This document shows, one piece after another, positions 49,601 through 63,297 of a stretch of DNA of 64,000 nucleotides (positions within the stretch are counted from its first letter, which is position 1; each line of letters opens with the position of its first letter). The position numbers and the translations under genes are program-made. This stretch comes from Dipylidium caninum (taxonomy: Eukaryota; Platyhelminthes; Cestoda; Cyclophyllidea; Dipylidiidae). A model generated the notes under the pieces. That model was not told the origin of the DNA and ran no database searches. It saw nothing but the letters and a program-made list of their open reading frames with translations. The stretch covers positions 186,001-250,000 of the forward strand of contig QEYB01000003.1 in assembly GCA_017562135.1 (NCBI GenBank), written 5' to 3'.

Positions 49601-52600
49601 TTATCGGGATTGCATTAGCATTGGAACCTGAAGAGAAGAAGCAGGCGGAGGAGGGTTGTGAAGGAAAGAGCCGCAATCGGGATGCTGAAAAGGTCGAGTA
49701 AGGAAGTGCTTTTCCTGCTCACTCTTGTAGATAGGATGTCTGCGATAGTTATCTATCAAAGCGTCCACACTGGAGAATACTTTCTGGCCAATATAGAATT
49801 CACCGTTTTTAACGTGCACCTTGAAATTCCGATTCTTCGCTCCAGCATTCATCGTAATCGTCAGGTCGCCGGGCTAAAACAATCACACGAGAGAACGTAA
49901 GGGGAACTTGATGGATATTTCAAATGAACAAAGAAGTTATAACAAGAGCCCAAAATCCACTTGGTACTCAAATTTAGGCGACAGATACATTAATAAAAAA
50001 AGCAATGGCCAAAAAAGTCATTCGACACTAGGCTTATGCATATTCTTCACTTTCACGCACTCCAAAATAGTATAAAAACGCATGTGTTCGCAGAAATTTG
50101 ACTAGGTAGATGAACGCAGAACCGAGCTACACAGCACAAGACCTGATACGCAAAGGAGTTGAGGCAAATGCGGTAGTATCGGATCATGTAAGGTGGATAA
50201 AAGGTTGCATAATGAAGGCAGCGATCCCAGCCTGGCATAAAAGTGGGTGAGCCAGCAACGGGGTATGCGTGTTCAGTGACAAGGCGCGGGAACCAATGGG
50301 AATGTTGGGGCGCTCGATTAGTTAATTATGCACGTTAAATGTGAAGGCGACAGTTGTACCGCTATAGACGTATATAACCGTCGTCCTCCACTCCGCTAGG
50401 ACGTTTGGTGATCAAGGCTGTAAAACAGAATCTAAAAGTTGTTGCGATTACGCAAGCCAGTAAAATGGAGGGTTGAATGGCAAAGTGGGGAGTTATAATT
50501 AAAAAAAGGTAAAGAATGATCAATTACTTGATCAAAATTGATAGCAGTTCTGAAAATGATTACCTAGGAGATTATGGTAGTTAATAAGAGACGCTCACGA
50601 TATCTTAATCTTAAAGGGCAAGGTTCATTTCGTTGGTCATATAAAGGTTTCGGTACAAAATGTAAGCAAAAGGTATTTAAGCAAAGTTATGAGGATAAAA
50701 GGTTCGACTCATGAGAAAAATTAAGGATATCAAAATTGTGTCAACAATGTCCATTTTTCTGTCTTTTGAGTGGAAGCAAAAGGCTTTGAGAATTTTAACA
50801 CGTATATCGCATAAAGGCAAGCAAAGGGGAGTGTGATTAGTAGAAAGGTCAAATGAAGCCGACATAAGGTCAGGTCACAAAAGCCACTTGATTATTTCTT
50901 CAAGTCAATTTTACCGCATTGGCCCAATGTCAAACGGAGAATCGCGAACCGTTCAAGTCTTCAAAAGACACACTAGTGAGAGTCAGTTCCAGCATTTCGC
51001 CGTGATTTTTATCTCAGATATACGAAGCGACCAAATATCATTCTTTTTGAAATCGTGTTCGATAATTAAAATAATGAAAAACTTAAAACGAGTAGGCATT
51101 CAAAATTCTACCATCTCAATACGATTATGGGTCACGTCTTCCTTGGTATGAATAGATACAGGAAGAAGCATCCCCGAACCAAAGACGATAAAATACTAAT
51201 TTGCCCTAAACATCAACTCTAGGCATAAGACGAGGGGGATATTACGTCTGAATAAATTAGATATGCCACCAAGCATTCAGTTATGCTCAGAATCCGCCTC
51301 TGAGGCAGTAATCTAAAACAGAGATGCGATGAAGTTACTTCGGATTAAAGGCTTAGTCGTATGGCATAATTATAGATTTACCTACCCATTGCAATATCTG
51401 CAAATACGCCCCAGACATTGGTGACGGACTTGAAGCAATGTGCCCTATTCTTTTTAAAGTTACTCAACATTTAGAAATTAATGAAAAAGCCAAACAAAAA
51501 ACCAAAACCCGAATAACACTGTAGAATATGTCGAACCGAAGGCAAAATGAAAATTAGTGAAACGTCGTGTGATAACGGAAAGGTGGTGTCAAGAAACGAA
51601 AAGATGTAGAGTACGGAAAGACACAACTTAATACTATTTCGTTTGAGGATTTGTAGGCAGGCGGAGAGCTTGCAACTTTTACAACATCCGAAACAATTAC
51701 ATGAAATCTCCACTAAGGGCACACAACGTCCACTGAAACGCGTGTGCACGTGCGGCTAAAACCACGTCGTCGCCTTGGCGTTGGTCGATCTGCGCACAGT
51801 GTTAACGGCTACACCTACGCTAGGCGTTATAAAGCACCATCACCATCGCGCGCTCACGCTCGGGTGTCGGTGATGCGGCGACTGTGGCCACAGAGACCTC
51901 ATAACGTGAAAACTGGTCGAGCGTCCATGCCAACCGCACCCTGAACATACACGACCGATGGTGTCGGTTACCTACTGCAGACACGCAAAGTACCTCTTGA
52001 CGAGTTTAAAAAAAACGTTGACGCCAAGCGACACTATGAGTCACGTACTTATAAAGAATATGGCCAGTCGTTGTCAAAATAATGGGAAATAACTCAAGGA
52101 ATAATAACACACAGCTCTCAAGTGGACCGAAAAAAGATAAGGAAATCAAAAAATACGACCCTAACATGAGGAAGGGAGTTGAAATAAGTGGGGGAAAAAG
52201 AGTAACAAGAATTTAGAAATGGTGGGAATAGGTCGTTTTTTATTTCATAATGCAGTAGCAACTTTTGGCTAAGTCTTGACTATCACGAAGATCTCGATAT
52301 TGGCGCCCTCCTAACTACCGTAGCAGGTAACTTATTTTCTTTATTTAAAACCAAAATAAGTTTATTATAGCAAACACAAAAATAAATTCCTCGAATAGAT
52401 AAGAATAAGGTGTTCTATAAATAAAATTATTCTCATGCAAACTGTATAAAGCATGTTTACAGATGCGAGGTGTCTATATCTGATGAGCCCTTGTTTGTTC
52501 AAAAATTCTCCCCAAAATCACCCCAGCGTAATTGGTGCGACCCTTACTCCATTCAGAATGAACAAATTTCTGATCTTAAGTGTAGAGAAAATTCTTAAAA

Positions 52601-55600
52601 ATTAAATTTTTTCAGCTAATTTAATGCTAAGACTAGGCTCGTATCATACCTGAGATTAAAAAAGTTAAATCAACCTGAATGCAATTAGGATGCAATAGGA
52701 GCATAAAGTGAGTAGGAAAGTAAATTTACACGGTTAACGCGCCACATAGGGTTTACGGGAAACTGGGACTGCCACTGTAATAATTATATCGGCCAGTAAA
52801 AAATAAACGTGGTTACAAATGGAATATCATGGATTCCAGCAATTTTAGAAGACATATTTGGATTTAAAGAGGATGATGATAATAAGTTGTTTTGAACTCG
52901 GAAATCCGACATTCGAAAGAGAGTGAGTGATATTTTGAATAAAAACAAAGGATGATTTGATCAAGCACTTACATGAGATTCGCTGTCTCTGATGATGAAC
53001 TCCCCAGAGATCCCCAGATTGTTAAGAATGGATTCGCACTCGGAACGAGAGATGATACCCCAGTACCAGGGCTTCCGAGCAAAATCAACAGCATTTGGGG
53101 AGGCCATAGCGAAGGCTAGGCGCACCTCTTCACCTACGTGACAACCAGCGACGTTAGCAGCAACCTGTTGTGGTACTGTTCCCGGTATCATCGAAACACT
53201 AGCCTGTGGGTAATGAACAGGCGGGTGGACTGGGGGAAGGGGGTTTTTAATAACTCGAATGTAGTTGCGTGGAACGAGACCGACATTACCGACGGCATTT
53301 CGACAGCGCCACCAATCCGGATCGTCAGCGGGTTTGTCAAGCACTTCTAGCACCTCATCTGCTGAAAAGGAAAGCTCCTCAACCTATGAATAGAAAAACT
53401 CAAATGAACAAAGAAAACCACCTCGTAATATCCGCTATGGATCGAGGGAGGAAGTAAACCGACCTGATTTCTAGTGAAAGGGTAAAGCGTGAGCACAGTT
53501 TCGTGACAGCAAAAGCGGCGATCAGATGTATCACCAATGCCATCGACAAATGCAGTGGGTTGAAATTGGCTTGGTTGTTGTTGTTGTTGCAGCGGTTGTG
53601 ATGCTGGCGGTAACGGTGGCTGTATCGGTTGGGAATGAAGAGAAAATGCTTCAGGGGCGAAAGGTACGGCAGAGTAGGAAGCGAGGGAAGGCGCTGCCGA
53701 GGACTCCTGGGGTGCGGGGAGCGGTGGTGGTGGAAGGGAGGCACGGGTGGACGCTGTTGCGGCAACAGAGGTGTTATATGGAGCGCTCGACTTAGTGCCC
53801 ATCGTAGCAGGGGGGCATTTGTGCAGGACTAGAGGTTAACGCCTGAGAGCAGCTGTTTAGATTATTCGGTTGGTTAGTGTTCGTATGCCTGCAAAGACAT
53901 AAATTACAGTGAAATGGGGTGGCCTTTTTAGAAATAGTATTCAATGGAATGGGACAAGATGAAGTTGTGGTTCGGTTACAACCTATTGAATATATGAAAT
54001 TAACGAGACATTCAGGAAATACATCCTAACAATAACGATTGAATTCATGCATTTCTCTAATAAGTCGAATGAAATCAATGACTTTTACACAAATTACAGC
54101 CACATTCCAAATTGTGATAGTCGTTATAACTCTAATGTAAAGTGACATATGGTCATGCAAACGTCAATTCACGTGCTTTGGATGTCACCAGTCAGGGAAA
54201 CCTCACAAGCTTTTAGGAGATCCACGAATGGCGGGCAGCTTCCCAGACTGAAAAGCTTTATGCAGAGTACCAAAGTAGAACACTATTTTGAAATGTCATT
54301 AGGCAAGTAGGTAAGGTGGACAATTCGTGATACTAGAGCCAAAGAACAAGGAAGGAAGTAAGTAGTGCGGGAAATAACATAAGGCAGTAAGAATGAGGGC
54401 AAAAATAAATGAACTTCACACAGTAAATGAAAAAAACAGTAATAATAAACTGACGGAGGTAACACGAATGGATCAACCAAAATCGCAGTGACAAATGGTC
54501 AAAATGTCCACGTTGCGTATATAACACCGTCTTCGATTTTTGTGCCTCATGTCATCTGCTAGGATCTTTTACAATTCTGGGTCGGGTTACCAGCTCTTCG
54601 TCAATGTGTGAACGAGAGCTCGACCATCTCCCAATAATTTCGTTATCGTGTAAAGGTCGAACAGCTCCCTCTGTTTGGCTCTTGGCAACGGTTTTTATCT
54701 CCTGATAATCAAGTGAGGTTTAACTGACTACACTACAAATATGGGATAGTTAAGCCAGTTATCTTCACTTATTTAACCATGTTGTGTGGCATATGCAAGC
54801 CCGATCAAGTAAGGTGGGGACAGAGTTCTAGACATGGAATTCAAAGCTAAGTCACAAGTCGTATTGCATCACCAATAAATAGAACTGGTAACCTATTATA
54901 GTTGAACCGAAATAGCAAATTCATCCCACTCGAAAAAGAACATATTCAGCACGGCAAGAAGCAAGAGATCAAGGTCTGCTCCATACATGATATTAACAAG
55001 AAACAAAGGAGCAATATAAGGATAAAATGGGTTGACATTGAAACAAAACTGGAAAATGGTAAAAAGATCATGCACACAATAGACCTGCGGGGAAATAGTC
55101 CCCTGCTGGAAAGGAAACATGAACGAATTTGGAGGACAAACAGGTAACTGTCAGCCTTTCCCCGGTAACGAGAATGCCAAAAGAGGATTTTCGCCAGACC
55201 CTGTCATGAGAAACACAAGTCTAAATAGCAAATTGAAATTTGAGTAGAGAAGGAGGAACAAGGAAGGCACTCACCATGTGAAGGGAATCACAGGCCATGA
55301 GTGGATGGGGGAAAATGGTCCAGCACACATCCGAACAAGCTTTAACGCGCGTGGCGGACACCCACTTAACATGCAATGGGTAGGACGCAAGCCTTTTTAA
55401 ACGCTAAATCTGGCAACACATGAAATGTCTCGACAATGCCACGATGGACGGAAGAAAAAGTCAAATGACGCGGAAAGTGTACTGTCGCAATGAAATGGAA
55501 TTCTTCGGGGGTATAAAAAGCCATCGGCGTTAGAGAAAAGCTAAAAATGACACCTGTTTTGCATGGAATAATATTTGTATAGGACAAATGAAATTAAATC

Positions 55601-58600
55601 TCTATGGGGAATGGAATAAAAAAATCAAAAGTCTTCTAAAAATAGAAGCGACGCAAATGAACCCCAAACGACTCTGTATGATTTCATCAAAGAATGATCG
55701 CGATAACAATGATTTGTGTAGAGAATAATTGCGAAATCAGGACCAAAAATATAATACATCTATTGATTAGTTAAAACTTCCGACAGAAAAGAACTCTAAA
55801 ATAGAATCTTGGATAAATAAGTCGTATCAATAGAACAATTTGTGAGCATGAGTAGAAAGGAGATTGTGGGAGTCACCCAAGAGACGGTTACCCCAGCGAA
55901 GAACCCAACCTATTCAAAAACGTACGTAATCAACAAAGAAATTTTTCCTAAACCGCCATTTGAAAACATCGCTTACACATATGGCATCGTAATGTGTAGC
56001 AAGCCTCGGCATGCAACGCCTCTGCAAAATCATTATAAAATATTTTGCAAAATTATACCGAAAATTGGGGCAAAAAGGAGGCGGCAGACTTTACTACGGA
56101 GGCAGAGCGTGACTAAACCCGTTCAGACACGTATGTCAACCGTAGTTAACACAGTTACGTGCACGCGTTCACTGTGCAAGCCGCAGAGGGCACCTGCAAT
56201 TCAGCCTCTTCAGTGGGCGTATTCCTACTGGTGCGCGTCCAACTGGCTTGCGCCTGCTCCAGTCCTCACTGGGAAACCGAAGCAGAACCAGTCTGCAGCT
56301 GCCGCATGGTCAAATCCTAGTCCACACAGCAATTCGCGCGATCAACAACAGGAATAAAGGAAATTAATCACCCGGGAGCAAAATTGTACTCCCGAAAAAG
56401 GAAATAGTTACTTTCACAAGAAAATGCACGCGTCGTTTCGAAGCGTGTTCAGATCGTGATCTTATACGATATTTACTACTTGGAGTGGAATGTTATCTTG
56501 TAGGAAAATAATTTCGTCTAAAAACGTTTTATCCACGAAGGTGCATTTGATCCATGAAAATGAAGGCAAAAGAAGCAGAGTAGAAAAACGATAAGTAAAA
56601 GGGAAAAGAAAACTCACCAAGAGCACTCGTGTGATGAGGAACTGGTAAATCCTCAGAAATGTAAGATAAATGTAAAGAGAAAGTAACAAGGATAATGAAA
56701 CCAATTACACCAAATACATAACATACATAAATATGAAATGACATGTCAAGGAATCAGTAACTTCCAAAAAAGGAAGATGTTCCATCATCTATCAACTTAT
56801 AAGTGCAGAACGCAATATAAGAATACAAGAGGTAGACATAAATAGAAATGTGAGACCCATACTCAAGTATGGTGGGCTTTGCAGGGGCAGATTCCATGGT
56901 GACATAATTGGAAGGAAACCAGCCGCAAGTCTGCTGTTTCGAGGATAGTGCAATAGCGGAGCCGCCGGGAGGGATGAGCACACCATGCCACCATCCATCG
57001 GAACTCTTCTCCAGCACACACACTCGGTCACCGCGCTGAATGGTCAGTTCGTCGGGCTGACAGGCAGTGTAGGCAAAACGCGCCACGCAGATTTGGCGTG
57101 ACGAAATACTGCCACCGCCAAAGTTACTACCATGAGCATCCACGGAACCAGCTTCCTGTGCTACTGACGCTGCGTCAAGGTTCAACATAGAAGTGCCGGG
57201 AATGGGAATCGCTGTATTCCACTCACTACCGCCGTTTTTAATTTCCGACGGCACGCCATCACCCGTTTGTTTTTGTGGTGATTGATCTCTAAGACCAGGG
57301 TGAGCCTGCAAGTAAACAACCTACATGTGATTAATCTAAAAGCGATTACTGGAAATAATGGCCAAACTATATGAAAATGTCCGTTTTTTAGTCAGTGGAC
57401 ATTACAAACAATCTACATTACATGTATTATTTGCTAAAAACAAGGATTAAAACCTGCAAACGTTAATATTGATAAGAGTAGAACGAGAGAACAAAGGAAT
57501 CAAAACATAACGATACTGTCAAAGTAAACGCGTGAATTTTTTTATTTACAAATAGATCTAATTATGACCGCATGAAAATGGGTACGATCCGTAACAATGG
57601 AGATAGAGACTCCGTTGTCGATTAAGCATACCGACTAGGATAAATTTACTTTGCAATGTCATTGATAACCAGGATTACAGCTACCGACGTTTTAAAATTC
57701 AGTGATTTGATTAAATAGACTGGGAAAGACGGAGTGGTTTCCGACATCGCACATGAAGAGGCATTAATGTTTACCTCCAGTCATGGCGAAAAAGGATATT
57801 ATTTTTTTGGACAATAGGTGATAAAAAGTTCCCCATCATGAGTTTGTCGAAAATGACCCAGAAAACCGAACCTGAGTATTAATAATAACCGCGGTACTCA
57901 ATCATCCTAGTAGGACAAATTAGCACTCAAATCCCAAATTCCCAGAACCAGACAAATGACTGGACACATGTGAAATGCGCACACTTCGAATATAGGCGCG
58001 AACACAGAAGTGGGCGTAAAACACTGTTCTGTACACGGAGGAGAAATTATCGGTTAATGGACACAGGAAACAGAGTAAATAGTTCTTTCGAGTATATTCG
58101 TACTCAAACAATGGTTACAAGAGTTGTAGAAATTTTTCAACTTTGTTTAAAACTCTTATAAAAGTAATGATTTAACTTGAAGGTTATTTTTATCAAATTG
58201 GTTGCGGCCGCTGGAGTTAGACGTAATTCAATTCTATAACACAGTTCCATTTGAATAATGACTTAAATATTTCGGGTTTGTACACACGATTTTTTCTCTA
58301 TTCCAGAAGAGTCAATCAAGGCTGTTCATTTTGCCATCATAAGAGACAATAGCCAAAAATCCAGGTGACTCGAAAATTACGACTGCTGTAGAAAGGCAAG
58401 GTTTTCGAAAATATACAGATTGAACCGCAATGCAGGATGAATGCTATAATAATAGACATGGCCATGGCATTAACTAGCCACCTGACAAGTGATAACCAGT
58501 GCATTAATGTGCATTTTTTAACCTTCATTAACTCTAAAATAGGCTATGGTTTCACTTGTAAGAATGACTGGGCATTAAGCCTTAGCAAGCACTTTAACGT

Positions 58601-60615
58601 TCCGTATAATAAGGCGGTAATTAATAAAATCAACATCGAATATTAATCATTAAAGTATTAATTATAAGAAATATATTCATTATACATTGGCGGTAATGGA
58701 CTTAAAATACTCCGGAACGCTGAAATAGCTGTGTACATCGAAAAGATAACTGAAAATGAAATAACTGCAATAAAATTTCGGACGAAAGTGGAAAATAATG
58801 GCTAAGAAGCACATGATAATGGTGCGAATTCACGTCTTGTTTCCAAAAGGAGCGGTATCTGATTAACCAAATGTTTAAAGTGGGGAAAGCGCAAGATATT
58901 TACTCATCGATTGAGTAATATTGAAAAAGGCAGCAGTCACAATATATACATATGTACATAAATCGAAACTACTCGATAATCAAAAAACTATAAAAATAAT
59001 CATTGGTCTGTGAAATTCTTGGTATAATAAAACAAGTACACTAGTGCCTCACTTTTTTAAGAGGCATTTTGAATTTGTGCGACCGTACTAAGAAACAATG
59101 CTCTTGTTTGAGGATATGAAAATACTTCAATAAGGGAACGGATTTTCTCGTGTGTAAAAAATAGATAATCCTGTATAGAAATGTGATTAAAAAGATACGA
59201 AGAGGTAACGTCATAAGAAAATTTAGAAAAGGTGTGACGGTTCAACGAGCCGCCAATGTATCCAAAAAGTAGTTCTACATTATTAAGCTGTCATAAAAAC
59301 CGTAGATGCAAGTTCATACAAGCAAACCAATGGTTAGAATGAACGGCACATGTGGTCAAAAGTAAATAAATTGTGATAGCTAAATGAGGGGGCTTTTATC
59401 CTATTTATGGGAAGTTCATTCATTGTTTCCGGAAGGTTGAGATGCAATATATTGAGAAAACCGACTTCACAAAAGATGGCCATCCACAAGAAATAGGAAT
59501 GATTCGAGTAAGGTGAATTCACTAACATTTTAGAGGATCTCGGCTAGCGCTCGGTAGGTTACAATTGAGAAAATCTGTAAGGAAATGACTATTGGATTTA
59601 ACGACTACAAGTCCAAAAATACAGTTATTGTGTCGACACATCATAAAAGCAACCAGCAGTAGAGATTAAATCCAAGGCACTGAAATAACTCTTAAAATAA
59701 TTAAACATAACAAAAGAAAAAAACGATAAGAATTAATTTAACACGGTTAAAGAACATGAACTGCAATCGTAACAATGATTCAGGAGACCAGTTGAGGACT
59801 CACCGAGAATCAAAAATTACATCTTCAAGGCAAATAGGAAGATTCAATATACTTCACTAAATACGTGGCATACATTGCAAAATACTCTACTTTTGACACG
59901 ATGCAAACGACTAGTTAGGGATATAAGCAGTCGCTTCGTTAAGAATTTCAAGTATGATGATTTATATGCATAAAATAGAAGGGTAAAATGAACACACAGG
60001 CGGAAGTTGGCGGCTAGACGGGGAGGAAGGATGAGCGCGGATCGGTTGTCCCATTACCAGAGAACCGTCCTACAACAGGTTGGTAGCCAATAGTGGTACT
60101 GCCTTTGGTTGGCGATTGACCAGAGCTCGAAGACGGTAATGACGGTGCCACGTAGTCGAGGGACTCTACACTGGCTTCTGTAGGCTTTCCGTCTGCACTA
60201 GAAATTGTCCCATTGCGTGTGGAATTTGGCAAAGAGCCGGGTGGGCGACCGCCTGTTGACGTCCCAGTCGAGGGTGGGGGAAGATCTGTTCTACTCTTTC
60301 GGCGGCCAAGAGTGTTACGCAAACTCGAAAACAAGCCCTAGTGTAATAAAGGGGAAAGACAAGGATGACTAAATTTAAAAAAGTATTACTAATGGATGTA
60401 CTCGAATAACGAATGCCGCTAACCTGTTTGGATCGCTTAACGTAATTGCTCGGAACATAACCAACCAGACCGAAAGAATTCATAACTTTCCACCAGTGCT
60501 GAGTATCATCAATGAGAGTCAGCTTCTCGCCTTTATGTATGTCCAACTCTTGACTATCAGTTGCTTTGTAATCAAATTTGGCGATAACGATATCAGTTTC
60601 CTTAAAAGCTGCCAT
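49601..60615 (-). CDS. NCK: NCK/Dock adaptor protein: three SH3 domains and one SH2
   Basis: This cytoplasmic adaptor links phosphotyrosine receptors (through SH2) to actin regulators (through SH3). Exons seen: 60615-60424 (SH3-1, FDYKATDSQELDIHKGEKL..WWKV..GYVPSNYV); 60337-about 60074 (linker SLRNTLGRRKSRTD, as in NCK1); 57305-about 56863 (SH3-2, RFAYTACQPDELTIQRGD..GWFPSNYV); about 53828-53464 (proline/glutamine-rich linker and start of SH3-3, TLYPFTRNQ); 53383-52973 (rest of SH3-3, WWRCRNAVGNVGLVPRNYI, and the first SH2 half, WYWGIISRSE..FIIRDSESH); and 49873-49601 (SH2 end and stop). The last junctions are in phase. The third exon ends in phase 2 while the fourth starts in phase 1, so a small exon is missing or one splice site is wrong. 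Unlike vertebrate NCK, about 25 residues including PPPPASSLQ follow the SH2. Large introns are about 3 kb each. Confidence 0.92.
49874..52972. other. Last NCK intron
   Basis: A 3.1-kb intron splits the SH2 domain after FIIRDSESH. It has GTAAGT at the donor and TGTTTTAG at the acceptor (minus strand). No nested gene is recognised. A GC-richer patch at about 51730-51950 with short open frames has no recognisable product. Confidence 0.8.
53829..56862. other. NCK intron(s) between SH3-2 and SH3-3
   Basis: About 3 kb between the SH3-2 exon and the proline/glutamine exon. The flanking phases do not match, so at least one unlocated short exon may lie here. It contains an antisense (plus-strand) open frame of 171 codons, 55842-56357, with a GC-richer 3' half. 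I cannot assign that frame to any family. Confidence 0.5.
55842..56357 (+). CDS. Unassigned 171-codon open frame inside the NCK intron, antisense
   Basis: This is an ATG-initiated frame of unusual length for AT-rich intronic DNA. The product is basic, with a central KRRRQTLLRRQS stretch and a Q/S/A-rich end. There is no recognisable domain, signal peptide or membrane segment. In 64 kb and six frames, one such frame could arise by chance. It may also mask a minus-strand NCK linker exon in its GC-richer part. Confidence 0.15.
   Translation: MSMSRKEIVGVTQETVTPAKNPTYSKTYVINKEIFPKPPFENIAYTYGIVMCSKPRHATPLQNHYKIFCKIIPKIGAKRRRQTLLRRQSVTKPVQTRMSTVVNTVTCTRSLCKPQRAPAIQPLQWAYSYWCASNWLAPAPVLTGKPKQNQSAAAAWSNPSPHSNSRDQQQE
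57306..60073. other. NCK intron between linker and SH3-2
   Basis: About 2.7 kb, AT-rich, with the plus strand visibly rich in A. The acceptor next to SH3-2 is TTTACTTGCAG. The donor at the other end (GTAGGA) is weak and is chosen only because it gives the required phase 0. No nested gene or repeat is recognised. Confidence 0.6.
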
Positions 60616-63297
60616 AGGACTCTAAAATCGTAAAAAAAGATGGCAGGGTAAATATGAAACAAACGATATACCTCAGCTGGACGTTTAGCAGAATTTAAAC
60701 TCGTTGTTTGGGATGGTAGTACTACTTATAAACGGAGGAGTTTCAAACATCACAGTCATTTTATAAATGCAACATAAAAAACTGCAAGAGCGGAGATCAC
60801 AAACATTTGTATTACTAAAAACGCAAAATTGCACAGCACATCATTTGTTATATTTGTGCTCAAATAAAATAAAGTGGAATAAAAGTGAAACGCTGACAAA
60901 ATAACAGAGGAATCAAGGGACAGAAAAGAGAAAACTAAGATCAAGCAAAAGATCATGCGCTACATGGAATAATCAAAGTGCAAATACCCTATAGCTCCAG
61001 ATCAAGGGGACAGTAAATGCATATAAGGCGGCCTCGAAAGGAGAGGAGTCGAAGCACAGTGGTCCGTCGAAAGAGCCGACTTTAGGACAGGCCAATAAAA
61101 CAGATAAATTCGTGGAGACTAAAATACTGGGAGTAGAAGTAAAAACAAAGATGAATTTGTTTAACTACTAAATACTAAATTAAAAATGTCTGTCAAAAGC
61201 ATGGGAGAAATTTAACATTGTTCTTTGATGGCGCAACGCTCGCGAATTAAAAACGCTGCAGAATATTCTACAAATAAGCAAATAAAACGTATATTACAAC
61301 CTTGTCTTACGGAGAAGGCGCTAGACGTGAAGCAAACCAGGTTGACAATTTATCACTCATTTGGGTGGAATTACGGAGTGACGAAATATAGGAGTTATGA
61401 GATGCTGCATACCTTAAAATTTAGGGGGACTAGGAGATAGATGAAGGAAATACTACTCAACTCTTGTGGAATCACGTGTACCATGTCGGGCATTGCATAA
61501 ATTCCAGCACCAGTTGTCTTTTAGTGATGAACGCAAATCATGTAGTTTGTTTCATCTTTACATTCGATATTCCCATCTTTCACGTTGTGTAATCCCTTAA
61601 TGTAGAATTAATTTAGATCTTTATTATTTCAAATGCCCTACGTTAGTTAATTCCAGGATTTAACAAATCGCCTTTTGCTTCAGTTACCCTTTGCTCCCCT
61701 TAACCTAATGCAATGGCTAACTGTACAATTCTCTCGAGGAATAACTTCTGAACTTATAATTTATACCTACCCTCCGACATAATCAAACCTCTTTTCCTCC
61801 CCTTCCTCCTTTTCTAGGTTCTTCATTATCTTTTCACCCTCAAACTTCACTTTTTCATGAGTTGTCATTGATGAGACGAATAGTAATGCATTGAAAGTCG
61901 AAACAATATTTCTTTATGTAATATCATAACCATCACTTACTCTCCTTTCGCTAAATTATGTAGCGGTTATAGCTAAATTCATTAGTACTTACCCGTCAAG
62001 TCACGAAAAGTAGATATAATGTTGGATTTGCACATGAGTAAAACGGTTTATCATTGCCCTTTGCGCGCAAGTTTACTAAGAATTCTTTGTATGGCGTGAA
62101 AGATTTGAAGACCTGAGTGCCCTTTTACAATGAGTGATTTAATGGCATCAATTCACTGAGATGGCACTTTTCGGTCTAGTCAGCAGTAATTGTTACATAC
62201 ATGTCACAAGGCCTAAAGGAAGGCTGTTTTGTTGAACGTGTTCATCGAATGATACGCTGTAAGCCTCTGCATAATACGAATTTTTACTTTGCTACCCATT
62301 GAGTAACCTGCTCCCTTTTGCGCTAGGGTGAGAAATTTGGACCTCCTTCCCGGTACTGCTCTGAGCTCCTCAAAACCCACCCTGGTCCCGCCACCGTCTC
62401 GATGAGGCTCCGAAACGAGAACTAGTGCGACGCAGGTGTAGCAATTTTGCCCTACTCGGCGAGATGCCTGGTGCACTGCAGCATTACTCCGGAGGGTTAC
62501 TTGACCACTACATAAAATGCAGATTTCGATAATACTTTTTGGAGCACGCTAAATTTGCTCACCACTTGCATATCTCATGGTACATTTTCAGGTACATATG
62601 CCGCGCTCATGCTTGAGCGGTGCAGTCTTCATCTCAACACAATGCCTATGCAAATCTGTTGACAACGTGTTCTTCCGTGGGAACCTCTCCCGAGTGGTAC
62701 TTAAGCTCATCTTTGGCGATAATCCTTTCCTCTTACACAATAACATAATAATCTAAGATCCTGTCGGAAATAAGGCTTTTGTCTAAACTGCCGAAAGGTG
62801 CAACAGTGTTAGGCCAATAGTTGAGTTAACGCAATTTTTTCGCCATCAATCTCGAAAGTTTAACGTATTCACACTGCCTGCGACTGGGGAAGATAGGTCG
62901 GTGGAGTGGAATTTTTCCACTCAAGCGCCCATCTTTTCGTCGCTGCAGATGACGACTTGGCAGCGAAAGTCGTGCACTCGCGCCATTTACAAACTATCTC
63001 TTTCGCCAGCAGGCAAATGCTGTTTCTTTTGTCAAGCAGTTGGGTGGAAGTCGCAACCACTGAGAGTTGGGACAAAGTAGTCGAGCCGGACTCAGTACAA
63101 TATGCTCCCACCTACTGACGAGGGCCTAAACGTTCGGCCCCCTATGAAAGTGGGAGATGATAGGGGAGGAGTAGTTGCTATAAGCACGGGAATTTGGGCT
63201 TCGAGCAGCCACAATCCGCAGCTCAAAATGTGTGGACGATCTCCTCGATCAGTGACGCGTTGCTGTTGCACAGGAAAGGTCGACTGCAAATTGGCCT
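60616..63297. other. No recognised gene; region upstream of NCK
   Basis: This should contain the NCK promoter and 5'UTR. Near 61.5 kb the plus strand changes by eye from A-rich to pyrimidine-rich, which in this window goes with a change of transcribed strand. Open frames at 62869-63320 overlap on both strands and match nothing I know. Confidence 0.4.

Noticed and set aside
53526..53832. Plus-strand open frames rich in V, R and G
   Set aside because: They lie opposite the proline/glutamine-rich NCK exon, whose composition removes stop codons from the other strand.
56160..56300. Possible NCK linker exon on the minus strand after TTTCCCAG
   Set aside because: It opens in the right phase but none of its donors gives the phase needed by the next exon, and the residues are not NCK-like.
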